Assembly (NCBI GenBank): GCA_013811765.1
Contig: JACCUO010000045.1
Location: 1 to 8,235 of the forward strand
DNA length: 8,235 bases
Origin: Thermoleophilaceae bacterium
GTDB lineage: Bacteria; Actinomycetota; Thermoleophilia; Solirubrobacterales; Thermoleophilaceae
Direction of reading: 5' to 3'
The notes beneath the pieces were generated by a model. It did no database searches, was not told where the DNA came from, and worked only from the letters and a program-made list of their open reading frames with translations. Shown piece by piece: positions 1 to 6,329 of the stretch. Within the stretch, counting starts at the first letter, position 1; each line of letters starts with the position of its first letter. A program made the position numbers and the translations under genes.

Positions 1-797
1 TCGCCGGCCCGCTCGGCCTCCGCGAGGAGGGCGGATACACCCGCCCCCGCTCCGCCCGCGGGATCCGGCTCGTGCGGTGCGATGGCGTTTCCGCCAGCCG
101 CGGCCGCCGCGCGCAGGCCGTCGACCCTGCGCAGCCGCTCGCGCTCGGTGAGCAGGGCACTCTCCTCCTCCTCGCTGGGATCGAGCGCCGCGATCTCCTC
201 GATCTCGAAGCGCAGCAGGTCGAGATCTCGCTCACGCGTGCCGGCGCGAGCGCGGATCTCCTCCACCTCCCCCTGGAGGGCCCGCACGCGCGCATGGGTT
301 GCGCCGACCTGCCCGCGTAGCGCGAGGTGCTCCGGCCCGCAGAAGCCGTCGAGCAGATCGAGCTGTACCGAGGCCACGGTGAGCCGACGGTGCTCGTGCT
401 GGCCGAAGAAGGACAGCAGCCGGCCTCCGAGCTCGCGAAGGTCGCCCACGGTGGCCGACCGGCCCTGGATGTAGGCGCGTGTGCGCCCCTCGGAGCTGAC
501 CCGGCGCGCGAGCACGACCTCCCCCTCGACCTCGCCCAGCCGTTCCCGCAGGTCGGTGAGCTCCTCGCGGGCCAGCAGGCCCTCGGGCAGGTCGAAGACC
601 CCCTCGACGTATGCCTCGGAGGCCCCCGGGCGCACGATTCCCGCGCGTGGCTTTCCGCCCAGCAGGAGATCGAGGGCGTGGGCGAGCACGGTCTTGCCTG
701 CGCCGGTTTCCCCGGTGATGGCGTTTAGGCCGGGACCGGGGCGCAGCTCGGCGCGGTCGATCAGCAGCAGGTTCTCGATGCGAAGCTCCAGGAGCAC
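1..797 (-). CDS. recN: DNA repair ATPase RecN, N-terminal part (cut by window edge)
   Basis: This is the first 265 codons of RecN, an SMC-like ATPase that acts at double-strand breaks in recombinational repair. The rest lies beyond the left edge. Reading from a GTG at 797, the protein opens with ELRIENLLLIDRAEL, typical of RecN. A Walker A motif GETGAGKT follows at residues 29-36 and the family signature FFGQHEHRRL at about 130-139. A Glu/Arg-rich stretch, the start of the coiled coil, runs from about residue 165 to 225. The reverse frame is open up to a TGA just inside 851-864, and GTG 797 is the only ordinary start there. The ribosome site is weak (TGGGGG directly upstream). The gene lies 91 bp after nadK on the same strand. 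The family call is firm and the exact start moderately sure. Confidence 0.93.
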   Translation of the reverse strand, partial: MLLELRIENLLLIDRAELRPGPGLNAITGETGAGKTVLAHALDLLLGGKPRAGIVRPGASEAYVEGVFDLPEGLLAREELTDLRERLGEVEGEVVLARRVSSEGRTRAYIQGRSATVGDLRELGGRLLSFFGQHEHRRLTVASVQLDLLDGFCGPEHLALRGQVGATHARVRALQGEVEEIRARAGTRERDLDLLRFEIEEIAALDPSEEEESALLTERERLRRVDGLRAAAAAGGNAIAPHEPDPAGGAGAGVSALLAEAERAG

Positions 798-851
798 CCC
801 CCAGGTGTACCAGCGGCGGCCGACGGACCTGCAGCCGAAGTGGGCCCTGTT

Positions 852-864
852 TCACGGCCCGTGA
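852..864. promoter_or_regulatory. Perfect 13-bp palindrome in the nadK-recN gap
   Basis: TCACGGCCCGTGA is a perfect inverted repeat: TCACGG, one central base, CCGTGA. It sits in the only sizeable gap (798-888) between nadK and recN, about 55 bp before the recN start. As an RNA hairpin it would have only a 5-bp stem with a 3-base loop and no T-run after it, so a protein-binding operator is more plausible than a terminator. It does not match the actinobacterial LexA box (GAAC-N4-GTTC). In so GC-rich a genome a palindrome of this length can arise by chance, so function is not established. Confidence 0.3.
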
Positions 865-888
865 CGGACTCGTCGCAAAGTCGGCCGA

Positions 889-1749
889 CTAGAAGCTGAG
901 CCTGCCGAACTTCTCGCGCAGACGGTGGTAGAAGCTCGCGCCAGGAGCTTGCGCCAGGAACGCCATGTCGTGACGAAAGCGGACCTCGACGCGCTCGTGG
1001 GGCGCGACCGTGCAGACGCTGCGCCCGTCGGTCGAGAGGTCCACGGGCTCCTCACCGGAGCGGTTGACGACCTGCAGGACGTCGTCGGGCGCCACCACCA
1101 GCGCACGTGCGGTGAGCGTGTGCGGGGCGATGAACGAGACCACATAGCCCTCCACCCCCCACGCCAGCACCGGCCCCCCGTTGGCGAGGTTGTAGCCGGT
1201 CGAACCCGCGGGGGTGGCCACCACGAGCCCGTCGCAGCGCACCTCACCGAGCTCCTCGCCCACCACGGAGTAGCCAAGCTCGGCGACGCGCATGTCCGGC
1301 CGGCGGTGAAACGAGACGTCGTTCACGGCGAGGTGCTCCTCGGACCCGTGCGCGACCGTCAGCGCCGGGAGCGCGAGCACATCGAAGTCGCCGCGCAAAG
1401 CACGGTCGATCCCCGCGTCCAGGTCCTCGCGGTCGGCCGTGGCGAGAAAGCCGATCGTCCCGAAGTTGATCGCGAAGACCGGGACCCGGCGCCCCGCGAA
1501 CCTACGCATCGTCGAGAGGATCGTCCCATCGCCCCCCAGGACGAGCGCGAGGTCGGTCGGGTCGTTGGGGTCGGTACCGAGCACCGCGTTTCCCGGGAGC
1601 TCCGAGAGGTCGTGCTTTGACACCTCCTCGGCCGGCACACGGAGCTGCACCCCGGCCCGCGCGGCCATCTCAGCGACACGGATCACCCCGGCGGGCGTGT
1701 GGGCGGTCCTGCGCCGGGTGAAGAGCGTAATCGTGTCCGGCGACTTCAC
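889..1749 (-). CDS. nadK: NAD kinase
   Basis: This 286-residue NAD kinase (PpnK family) phosphorylates NAD to NADP using ATP or polyphosphate, in the cytoplasm. The family motifs appear in order: GGDGT at residues 72-76 (phosphate donor binding), AINFGTIGFLA at 93-103, VNDVSFHR at 142-149, the long DGLVVATPAGSTGYNLANGG at 173-192, and APHTLTARALVV at 208-219. The length is normal for the family. The start is GTG at 1749, whose first bases form a GTGA overlap with the tlyA stop, so translation is probably coupled to tlyA. NADPH is used by the reductive steps of the MEP isoprenoid pathway encoded partly upstream, but the link may only be shared housekeeping. The family call is very secure. Confidence 0.96.
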   Translation of the reverse strand: MKSPDTITLFTRRRTAHTPAGVIRVAEMAARAGVQLRVPAEEVSKHDLSELPGNAVLGTDPNDPTDLALVLGGDGTILSTMRRFAGRRVPVFAINFGTIGFLATADREDLDAGIDRALRGDFDVLALPALTVAHGSEEHLAVNDVSFHRRPDMRVAELGYSVVGEELGEVRCDGLVVATPAGSTGYNLANGGPVLAWGVEGYVVSFIAPHTLTARALVVAPDDVLQVVNRSGEEPVDLSTDGRSVCTVAPHERVEVRFRHDMAFLAQAPGASFYHRLREKFGRLSF

Positions 1750-2564
1750 GGCTCTGCCCTTCGCGCGGCCTTGCCGAGGTCCTGCACGGCAGTCTCGCGG
1801 CCGGCCTCTGCGATCCAGATGAAGCTCTCCCGGTTGCCGGCCGGGCCCGGTAGTTCAGACGAGGCATAGCCGACGACGGCCAGGCCGAGCTCCTCCTGGG
1901 CGGTCTCTCCCACCGCGACGAGCGCATCGCGGCGCCGGTCCGCGTCTCGGACCACGCCCCCCTTGCCGACGTGCGCCCTCCCCAGCTCGAACTGTGGCTT
2001 CACGAGCGCAACGCAGTCAAAGCGCGGCGCCGCGCACCGGAGCGCGGCCGGGAGGACCTTGCGCAGGGAGATGAACGAGACATCGGCCACCACCAGGCCG
2101 GCCCGCCATGGCAGGCTCGCCTGGGTGAGCGAGCGGGCGTTGGTGCGCTCGACGACGGTCACGCGGGGGTCCTGACGCAGCGTCCAGTGAAGCTCGCCAT
2201 AGGCCACGTCCACCGCCGTCACCGCCGCCGCCCCGCGCTTGAGAAGGCAGTCGGTGAACCCGCCGGTGGAGGCGCCCACGTCGAGGCAGCGCCGTCCGGT
2301 GGGGTCGATCCCGAAGGCGTCGAGCGCGTTGGCGAGCTTCACCCCGCCGCGGGACACAAACGGGGGCGGCTTGGCGACCTCGACATCCACGTCCTCGGTG
2401 ACCATCTGACCCGGCTTGGATGCCCGCCTCCCCCCGCCGCCGAGGCGCACGTCTCCGGCCAGCACCGCGGCGGCCGCGCGGGAGCGGCTCTCGTAAAGCC
2501 CGCGCTCGGCAAGGACCGTGTCGAGGCGTCGCTTGGGCACGGCCGAAAGTGTGACGACCCTCAC
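1746..2564 (-). CDS. tlyA: TlyA-family rRNA (cytidine-2'-O)-methyltransferase
   Basis: This 272-residue protein matches the TlyA/YqxC/hemolysin A family. The mycobacterial member methylates 2'-OH groups of cytidines in 16S and 23S rRNA and affects capreomycin sensitivity. Residues about 10-65 form an S4 RNA-binding domain (KRRLDTVLAERGLYESR at its start). The Rossmann SAM motif DVGASTGGFTD lies at 95-105. The catalytic K-D-K-E set aligns as K76 (SRGGVKL), D161 (VADVSFISL), K189 (LVKPQFE) and E246 (NRESFIW). The start is GTG 2564, with a weak AGG a few bases upstream. A second GTG at 2540 (VPKRRLD) has no ribosome site but would remove a nine-residue extension that some relatives lack. The stop overlaps the nadK start by 4 bp. 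Whether it methylates one or both rRNAs cannot be told from sequence. Confidence 0.93.
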   Translation of the reverse strand: MRVVTLSAVPKRRLDTVLAERGLYESRSRAAAAVLAGDVRLGGGGRRASKPGQMVTEDVDVEVAKPPPFVSRGGVKLANALDAFGIDPTGRRCLDVGASTGGFTDCLLKRGAAAVTAVDVAYGELHWTLRQDPRVTVVERTNARSLTQASLPWRAGLVVADVSFISLRKVLPAALRCAAPRFDCVALVKPQFELGRAHVGKGGVVRDADRRRDALVAVGETAQEELGLAVVGYASSELPGPAGNRESFIWIAEAGRETAVQDLGKAARRAEP

Positions 2565-2655
2565 ATCGACCTGCGGAGCGGGTCTGCGGTAGAGCTACGG
2601 CGCCAACACCAGCTACAGCGCGAACCCGCCGGAGGGGATTTCCTACACTCTGGAC
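2565..2655. other. Divergent spacer between tlyA and the small plus-strand gene
   Basis: These 91 bases separate two divergent starts. The plus strand holds GGAGGGG at 2631-2637 and a -10-like TACACT at 2644-2649. Two copies of AGCTAC (2593-2598 and 2611-2616) are 18 bases apart. The plus frame of the small gene stays open back to a TAG at 2590-2592 but has no ordinary start there. I see no convincing -35/-10 pair for tlyA on the minus strand, so tlyA may be read through from dxs. Confidence 0.4.
2644..2649 (+). promoter_or_regulatory. Candidate -10 box for a leaderless transcript
   Basis: TACACT fits the TANNNT form of actinobacterial sigma-A -10 boxes. It ends 6 bases before the ATG at 2656, so a transcript would begin at or next to the A of the start codon. 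That suits leaderless translation and would explain why no ribosome site sits at the usual distance (GGAGGGG at 2631-2637 is 18 bases away). No clear -35 is visible, and no transcript data are available. Confidence 0.4.
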
Positions 2656-2901
2656 ATGACCCGCGCCGAGGCAGAGGACACCGCTCGCACTCAGGCTCGC
2701 GAGCACCCCGATCGCAAGACACACCGGTGGATGGCACAGGAGCAGGCTGACGGTTCCTGGACTGTCGTGAAGATCCGGATGCCCCCGGGGATGCGGGTAG
2801 ACCCGCTCAAGACCACTACGGAGGCAAAGCCGAAGCCTGCCCAACCCGACGATCCGCGCACGAGCTATGACCGCGGCGTCGGTGGCCCGTGGATCGGCTG
2901 A
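2656..2901 (+). CDS. Small conserved-looking protein of unknown function
   Basis: I do not recognise a named family for this 81-residue protein. It starts MTRAEAEDTARTQAREHPDR, probably an amphipathic helix. The middle, HRWMAQEQADGSWTVVKIRMP (about residues 23-43), has the W...DGSW.VV pattern of a short beta hairpin. The tail is Pro/Lys-rich and ends GVGGPWIG. There is no signal peptide, membrane segment or Cys cluster, so it is probably cytoplasmic. It is the only plus-strand gene in the interior of the minus-strand cluster, ends 3 bp before the dxs stop on the other strand, and has its own likely leaderless promoter. The balanced composition (W, K, H, M, few Arg repeats) looks coding, unlike the Arg/Ser-rich shadow frames nearby. 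I recall similar short proteins in Thermoleophilia but cannot verify this here. Confidence 0.68.
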   Translation: MTRAEAEDTARTQAREHPDRKTHRWMAQEQADGSWTVVKIRMPPGMRVDPLKTTTEAKPKPAQPDDPRTSYDRGVGGPWIG

Positions 2902-2904
2902 GCC

Positions 2905-4854
2905 CTACGCCAGGGCTCCCCGCGGCGATAGCACCGCGTCGGCCACGCGCTCGGCTACCGCCTCCGGGGTTAGCCCGACCTCCGCGCGCAGCAGCGCGGG
3001 CGTGCCGTGGGTGACGTACCGGTCGGGCAGGCCGACGCGCAGCACGCGTACCTCTGACATCAGGTCGTTGTCGGCCAGGTGCTCCACGACGGCGGACCCG
3101 AAGCCACCGGCCAGCACGTTCTCCTCCACGGTCACGAGAAGGTCGTGCTCTGCGACCAGAGAAGCAATCAGTTCCGCGTCCAAGGGCTTCGAGAACCGCG
3201 CATCGGCGACCGTGGCCTCGATGCCGCTCTCTCCCGCCAGCCGCTCGGCGGCGCCGAGCGCCACCGAAACGCCATAGCCGTAGCCAAGGAAGGCCACCCG
3301 CTCCCCCTCGCGAAGCAGCTCCCCGCGTCCGATCTCGATGGCCTCGGGGCGCTCTGGCAGCGGCACACCCTCTCCCTCGCCGCGCGGGTAACGCAGCCCC
3401 ACGGGCCCGTCGTAGACCAGCGCCGTGTGAAGCATGTGCACGAGCTGGGCCTCGTCGCGCGGCGCCATCAGGGTCATGTGAGGCAGGACGCGGGCGTAGG
3501 AGATGTCGAAGACCCCGTGGTGGGTCGGCCCGTCGTCCCCGACGAGGCCGGCACGGTCCATCGCGAACACCACGTTCAGCTTCTGCAGGCAGACGTCGTG
3601 GACCATCTGGTCAAAGCCGCGCTGGAGGAACGTCGAGTAGATGGCCACCACGGGCTTGGCGCCCTGAAGGGCCAGGCCCGCGGCGAACAGGACGGCATGC
3701 TGCTCGGCGATTCCCACGTCGTAGTAACGCTCGGGGAGCTCCCTTTGGAGGATGTCGAGCCCCGTTCCGGTGTTCATGGCCGCGGTGATGCCGATCACCC
3801 GCTCGTCACGGTGGGCCTCGGCCACCAGCGCGTTGCCGAAAACCGCGGTGTACTGCGGCGGCTTGGCCGGCCCAGGCGATGGCTTGGAGGGGATGGCGGG
3901 CTTGGGCGTGGGAGCGCCGTTGAGGATCGAGTCGGGCTTGGCCGCGTGCCACTTCTCCATCCCCTCGAGCCCGCCGTCCTCCGCGGCGGCAAAGCCCTTC
4001 CCCTTGATCGTCTTGCAGTGCACCACCACCGGCCGGCCGGCCTCGAGGGCCTCACCGATCGTCTCGCGCAGCGCCGCCACGTCGTGGCCGTCGATCACGC
4101 CCATGTAGGCCAGGTCGAGCTCCTCGAAGAACAGGCCCGGTGCCCAGTAGGCCTTCAGCGACTCCTTCACGATCGGGCCGAGGCGCTCGATCCGCTCGCC
4201 GATGCCTGCCGGCAGCTTCATCAGGCTCGTCTCGACGTCCTCCCGCCTCTTTGCCAGCTTGGGGTTCATCCGGATCCGGTTGAAGTACCGCGAGAGCGCC
4301 CCGACGTTCGGGGCGATCGACATGCCGTTGTCGTTCACCACGATCACGATCGGCTCGTGAAGGCCGCCGGCGTTTTGCAGCGCCTCGAAGGCCACGCCGC
4401 CCGTCAGGGCGCCATCGCCGATCACCGCCACGACCCGCCCGTCCTCCCCATGCCCTCTGCGCATCGCCTCCTTGATGCCAACCGCGTAGGAGACCGAAGT
4501 CGAGGCGTGGCCGGCCCCCATGATGTCGTGGGGCGACTCGCCGATCGAGCAGAATGGGGCAAGCCCGCCGTACTTGCGGATCGTGTGCAGCTCTCCGCCA
4601 CGGCCGGTGAGCAGCTTGTGCGGATAGGCCTGGTGGCCGACATCCCAGAGCACCTTGTCGCGCGGGGAGTCGAGCAGGCTGTGGATGGCCACCGCGATCT
4701 CGCAGGCGCCGAGGTTGGCCCCGAAGTGGCCGCCGATCTCCCCGATCGTCTCGATGATCTGCTCGCGAACCTCCTGCGCGACCTGGGCGAGCTGCGATTC
4801 GTTCAGGCCCTTGAGGTCGTCCGGGCCGTCAATTCTGTCGAGTAGGGGGGTCAT
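2905..4854 (-). CDS. dxs: 1-deoxy-D-xylulose-5-phosphate synthase
   Basis: This 649-residue enzyme condenses pyruvate with glyceraldehyde 3-phosphate to DXP, the first step of the MEP isoprenoid pathway, using thiamine diphosphate and Mg2+ in the cytoplasm. The N-terminal GGHFGANLGA (41-50) carries the conserved His. The ThDP motif runs from GDGALTGG (146-153) to NDN (174-176). The pyrimidine-domain motif GIAEQHAV (381-388) supplies the catalytic Glu384, and DRAGLVGDDGPTHHG (433-447) supplies substrate and cofactor contacts. A C-terminal transketolase-type domain follows. Between the first two domains is a Pro/Lys/Ala-rich linker at about 312-335. ATG 4854 overlaps the upstream prenyl synthase stop as ATGA. 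There is no good ribosome site, which suggests coupling. The length is normal for Dxs and no key residue is missing. Confidence 0.97.
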   Translation of the reverse strand: MTPLLDRIDGPDDLKGLNESQLAQVAQEVREQIIETIGEIGGHFGANLGACEIAVAIHSLLDSPRDKVLWDVGHQAYPHKLLTGRGGELHTIRKYGGLAPFCSIGESPHDIMGAGHASTSVSYAVGIKEAMRRGHGEDGRVVAVIGDGALTGGVAFEALQNAGGLHEPIVIVVNDNGMSIAPNVGALSRYFNRIRMNPKLAKRREDVETSLMKLPAGIGERIERLGPIVKESLKAYWAPGLFFEELDLAYMGVIDGHDVAALRETIGEALEAGRPVVVHCKTIKGKGFAAAEDGGLEGMEKWHAAKPDSILNGAPTPKPAIPSKPSPGPAKPPQYTAVFGNALVAEAHRDERVIGITAAMNTGTGLDILQRELPERYYDVGIAEQHAVLFAAGLALQGAKPVVAIYSTFLQRGFDQMVHDVCLQKLNVVFAMDRAGLVGDDGPTHHGVFDISYARVLPHMTLMAPRDEAQLVHMLHTALVYDGPVGLRYPRGEGEGVPLPERPEAIEIGRGELLREGERVAFLGYGYGVSVALGAAERLAGESGIEATVADARFSKPLDAELIASLVAEHDLLVTVEENVLAGGFGSAVVEHLADNDLMSEVRVLRVGLPDRYVTHGTPALLRAEVGLTPEAVAERVADAVLSPRGALA

Positions 4855-5690
4855 GTCTGTCTGGTGAGAATGTAGTCGGCGATCTGCTCAAGCCGTTCCG
4901 TGCTGCCGCCGGCCTGGCCGAGCGCGGCGCGGGCCGCGGCGTGGGAGTCGTTCGCAAGCTCACGGGCCCGGTCCAGACCGAACACGCTGACGTAGGTCCG
5001 CTTGCCGTGGCGCGCGTCCGAACCGCTTGGCTTGCCGAGCTCCGTCTCGTGACCCGTCACGTCGAGGATGTCGTCGACGATCTGAAACAGGACGCCGAGC
5101 TCCTCCGCAAAGCGGCCGAGGTGAAGTGTGGCAGGTCCGCCGGGGCCGCAGAGCAGGAGCACACAGCCCACCGCCGCAGCGATCAGGCGGCCGGTCTTCA
5201 GCTCGTGAAGACGCCGCAGGCCCGCAGGATCCAGCTCTTCCGGGGCGGTCACGTCGAGGTACTGGCCCCCGACCATCCCCCCCACTCCTGCCGCCACCGT
5301 GAGCTCGCGAGCCGCCGCCAGAACCCGCACGGGGTCCCCCTGCTGGCATGTCAGCGCCAGTCCGAGCGCCTCCGCAAACAGGCCGTCGCCCGCGAGAATC
5401 GCAACGTCCTCACCGAAGGCCACGTGGCAGGTGGGCTTTCCGCGGCGGAGCTCGTCGTCGTCCATCGCGGGGAGGTCGTCGTGAATGAGCGAGTAGGTGT
5501 GGACCATCTCGATCGCGGCTGCAAGCGGCATCACCTCGTCCGGATCGCGCCCGAGCGCCTCGGCTGTGGCGAGGGCGAGCACCGGGCGGATCCGCTTTCC
5601 CCCGGCAAGCAGCGAGTAGCGCATCGCCTCGTCGAGACCGGCGGTCCCCTTCTCGGCTCCGAAGCTCAGATCGGCGAGGTAGGCGTCCAC
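4851..5690 (-). CDS. ispA: Polyprenyl (farnesyl/geranylgeranyl) diphosphate synthase
   Basis: This 279-residue trans-prenyltransferase extends allylic diphosphates with IPP, using the C5 units that the Dxs pathway provides. LLAGGKRIRPVLALAT near residue 28 is the IPP-binding region. The first Asp-rich motif is in YSLIHDDLPAMDDDELRRG, a DDxxxxD form with Tyr five residues upstream, as in E. coli IspA. The second is FQIVDDILDVTG, followed by GKPSGSD and KRTYVSVFG. This pattern points to bacterial short-chain FPP synthase, but GGPP synthases can look alike, so the symbol is provisional. GTG 5690 is the only ordinary start near the conserved N-terminus. An AGG lies shortly upstream, and the frame stays open to about 5740 without ATG or GTG. 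The stop overlaps the dxs start. Confidence 0.92.
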   Translation of the reverse strand: MDAYLADLSFGAEKGTAGLDEAMRYSLLAGGKRIRPVLALATAEALGRDPDEVMPLAAAIEMVHTYSLIHDDLPAMDDDELRRGKPTCHVAFGEDVAILAGDGLFAEALGLALTCQQGDPVRVLAAARELTVAAGVGGMVGGQYLDVTAPEELDPAGLRRLHELKTGRLIAAAVGCVLLLCGPGGPATLHLGRFAEELGVLFQIVDDILDVTGHETELGKPSGSDARHGKRTYVSVFGLDRARELANDSHAAARAALGQAGGSTERLEQIADYILTRQT

Positions 5691-5737
5691 CTGTGCCTGG
5701 AGATCGACCGGGTAGATGGCCTCCGCGGCGCGAGTGC

Positions 5738-5941
5738 TCAGAGAAGCTGCTCCTGGCCCTCGGCGGGGGGCTCGCGCTCGGCCTCACGGGCGGCGCGGTC
5801 GAGCTCCGCTCCGACCCGGCCCGCCAGTTCGGCGCAGCGCTCGACCAGGGCGGCGGCCTCCATGGCATCCAGGTCTCCGGTGCGCAGTCCCGTGGCGGCG
5901 TCGCTCAACTCGCGGACCAGGGTCTCCAGATCGGTGGTCAT
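5738..5941 (-). CDS. xseB: Exodeoxyribonuclease VII small subunit-like protein
   Basis: This 67-residue helical protein resembles XseB, the small subunit of exonuclease VII, which degrades single-stranded DNA with the large subunit XseA. The core LETLVRELSDAATGLRTGDL (residues 5-24) followed by LVERCAELAGRV and LDRA matches the usual two-helix shape, in which a Gly-Asp/Glu-Leu turn precedes a helix ending in a ...GxxL pattern. The call also rests on position, because xseB sits between nusB and ispA in many bacteria. It is divergent: the typical Leu/Glu-rich second helix is replaced by Ala-rich sequence. ATG 5941 overlaps the nusB stop as ATGA. No XseA is encoded in the window. It could be another short coiled-coil protein. 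Confidence 0.72.
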   Translation of the reverse strand: MTTDLETLVRELSDAATGLRTGDLDAMEAAALVERCAELAGRVGAELDRAAREAEREPPAEGQEQLL

Positions 5942-6321
5942 GCCGAGCCGACCCTCTCGCGGTGGACAGCTCCCAGGATGCCATTCAAAAAGCCCGGCGC
6001 GTCTGCCCCGCACAGCTCCTGAGCCGCCTCGATCGCCTCGTCGATCGCCACCTCCGCCGGCACATCAGGGCGGTGCAGGACCTCGAAGAGGGCCACGCGC
6101 AGGATGTTGCGCTCGAGCGGCGCGATCCGGTCAAGCGTCCAACCCACGGCGTGGCGCTCGATCAGCTCGTCGATCTCCTCGCGCCAGAACTCCACGCCCT
6201 GCACGAGCTCGCGTGTGAACGTCCTGGCGGCGGGGTCGAGCACGTCGCGGGGACTGCGTCGGTTCAGGTCGGCCTGGTAGAGCGCCACCACGGCCGCGCG
6301 GCGCTGATCTGTCCGCCGCAT
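5938..6321 (-). CDS. nusB: Transcription antitermination factor NusB
   Basis: This 127-residue all-helical protein pairs with NusE (ribosomal protein S10), binds boxA RNA and keeps RNA polymerase processive on rRNA operons. The Arg-rich N-terminus RRTDQRRAAVVALYQADL suits RNA binding. The family core is WTLDRIAPLERNILRVALFE at residues 61-80, followed by EVAIDEAIEAAQELCGADAP and GFLNGIL at 110-116, the classic C-terminal NusB pattern. Length is normal. ATG 6321 is preceded on the minus strand by AAGGCGGGAG, a good ribosome site, and lies 8 bp after the efp stop, so the two genes are almost certainly cotranscribed. The stop overlaps the xseB-like gene. Confidence 0.94.
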   Translation of the reverse strand: MRRTDQRRAAVVALYQADLNRRSPRDVLDPAARTFTRELVQGVEFWREEIDELIERHAVGWTLDRIAPLERNILRVALFEVLHRPDVPAEVAIDEAIEAAQELCGADAPGFLNGILGAVHRERVGSA

Positions 6322-6329
6322 CTCCCGCC

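Noticed and set aside
232..855. 207-codon open frame on the minus strand
   Set aside because: It is an out-of-frame reading of recN, giving Arg/Pro/Gly-rich sequence. The correct frame from GTG 797 has Walker A and GQHEH motifs.
863..874. GACG-GACT-CGTC hairpin after nadK as a terminator
   Set aside because: The stem is only 4 bp with no T-run, and it overlaps the stronger palindrome at 852-864.
925..1620. 231-codon open frame on the plus strand
   Set aside because: It is antisense to nadK, which has every family motif.
3079..4845. 588-codon open frame on the plus strand
   Set aside because: It is antisense to dxs, whose motifs are complete. The translation is rich in His, Val, Arg, Gly and Leu with no recognisable domain, as expected of a GC-rich shadow frame.
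4941..6218. 425-codon open frame on the plus strand
   Set aside because: It runs antisense to the prenyl synthase, xseB-like and nusB genes and has Arg/Ser/Pro-rich low-complexity sequence.
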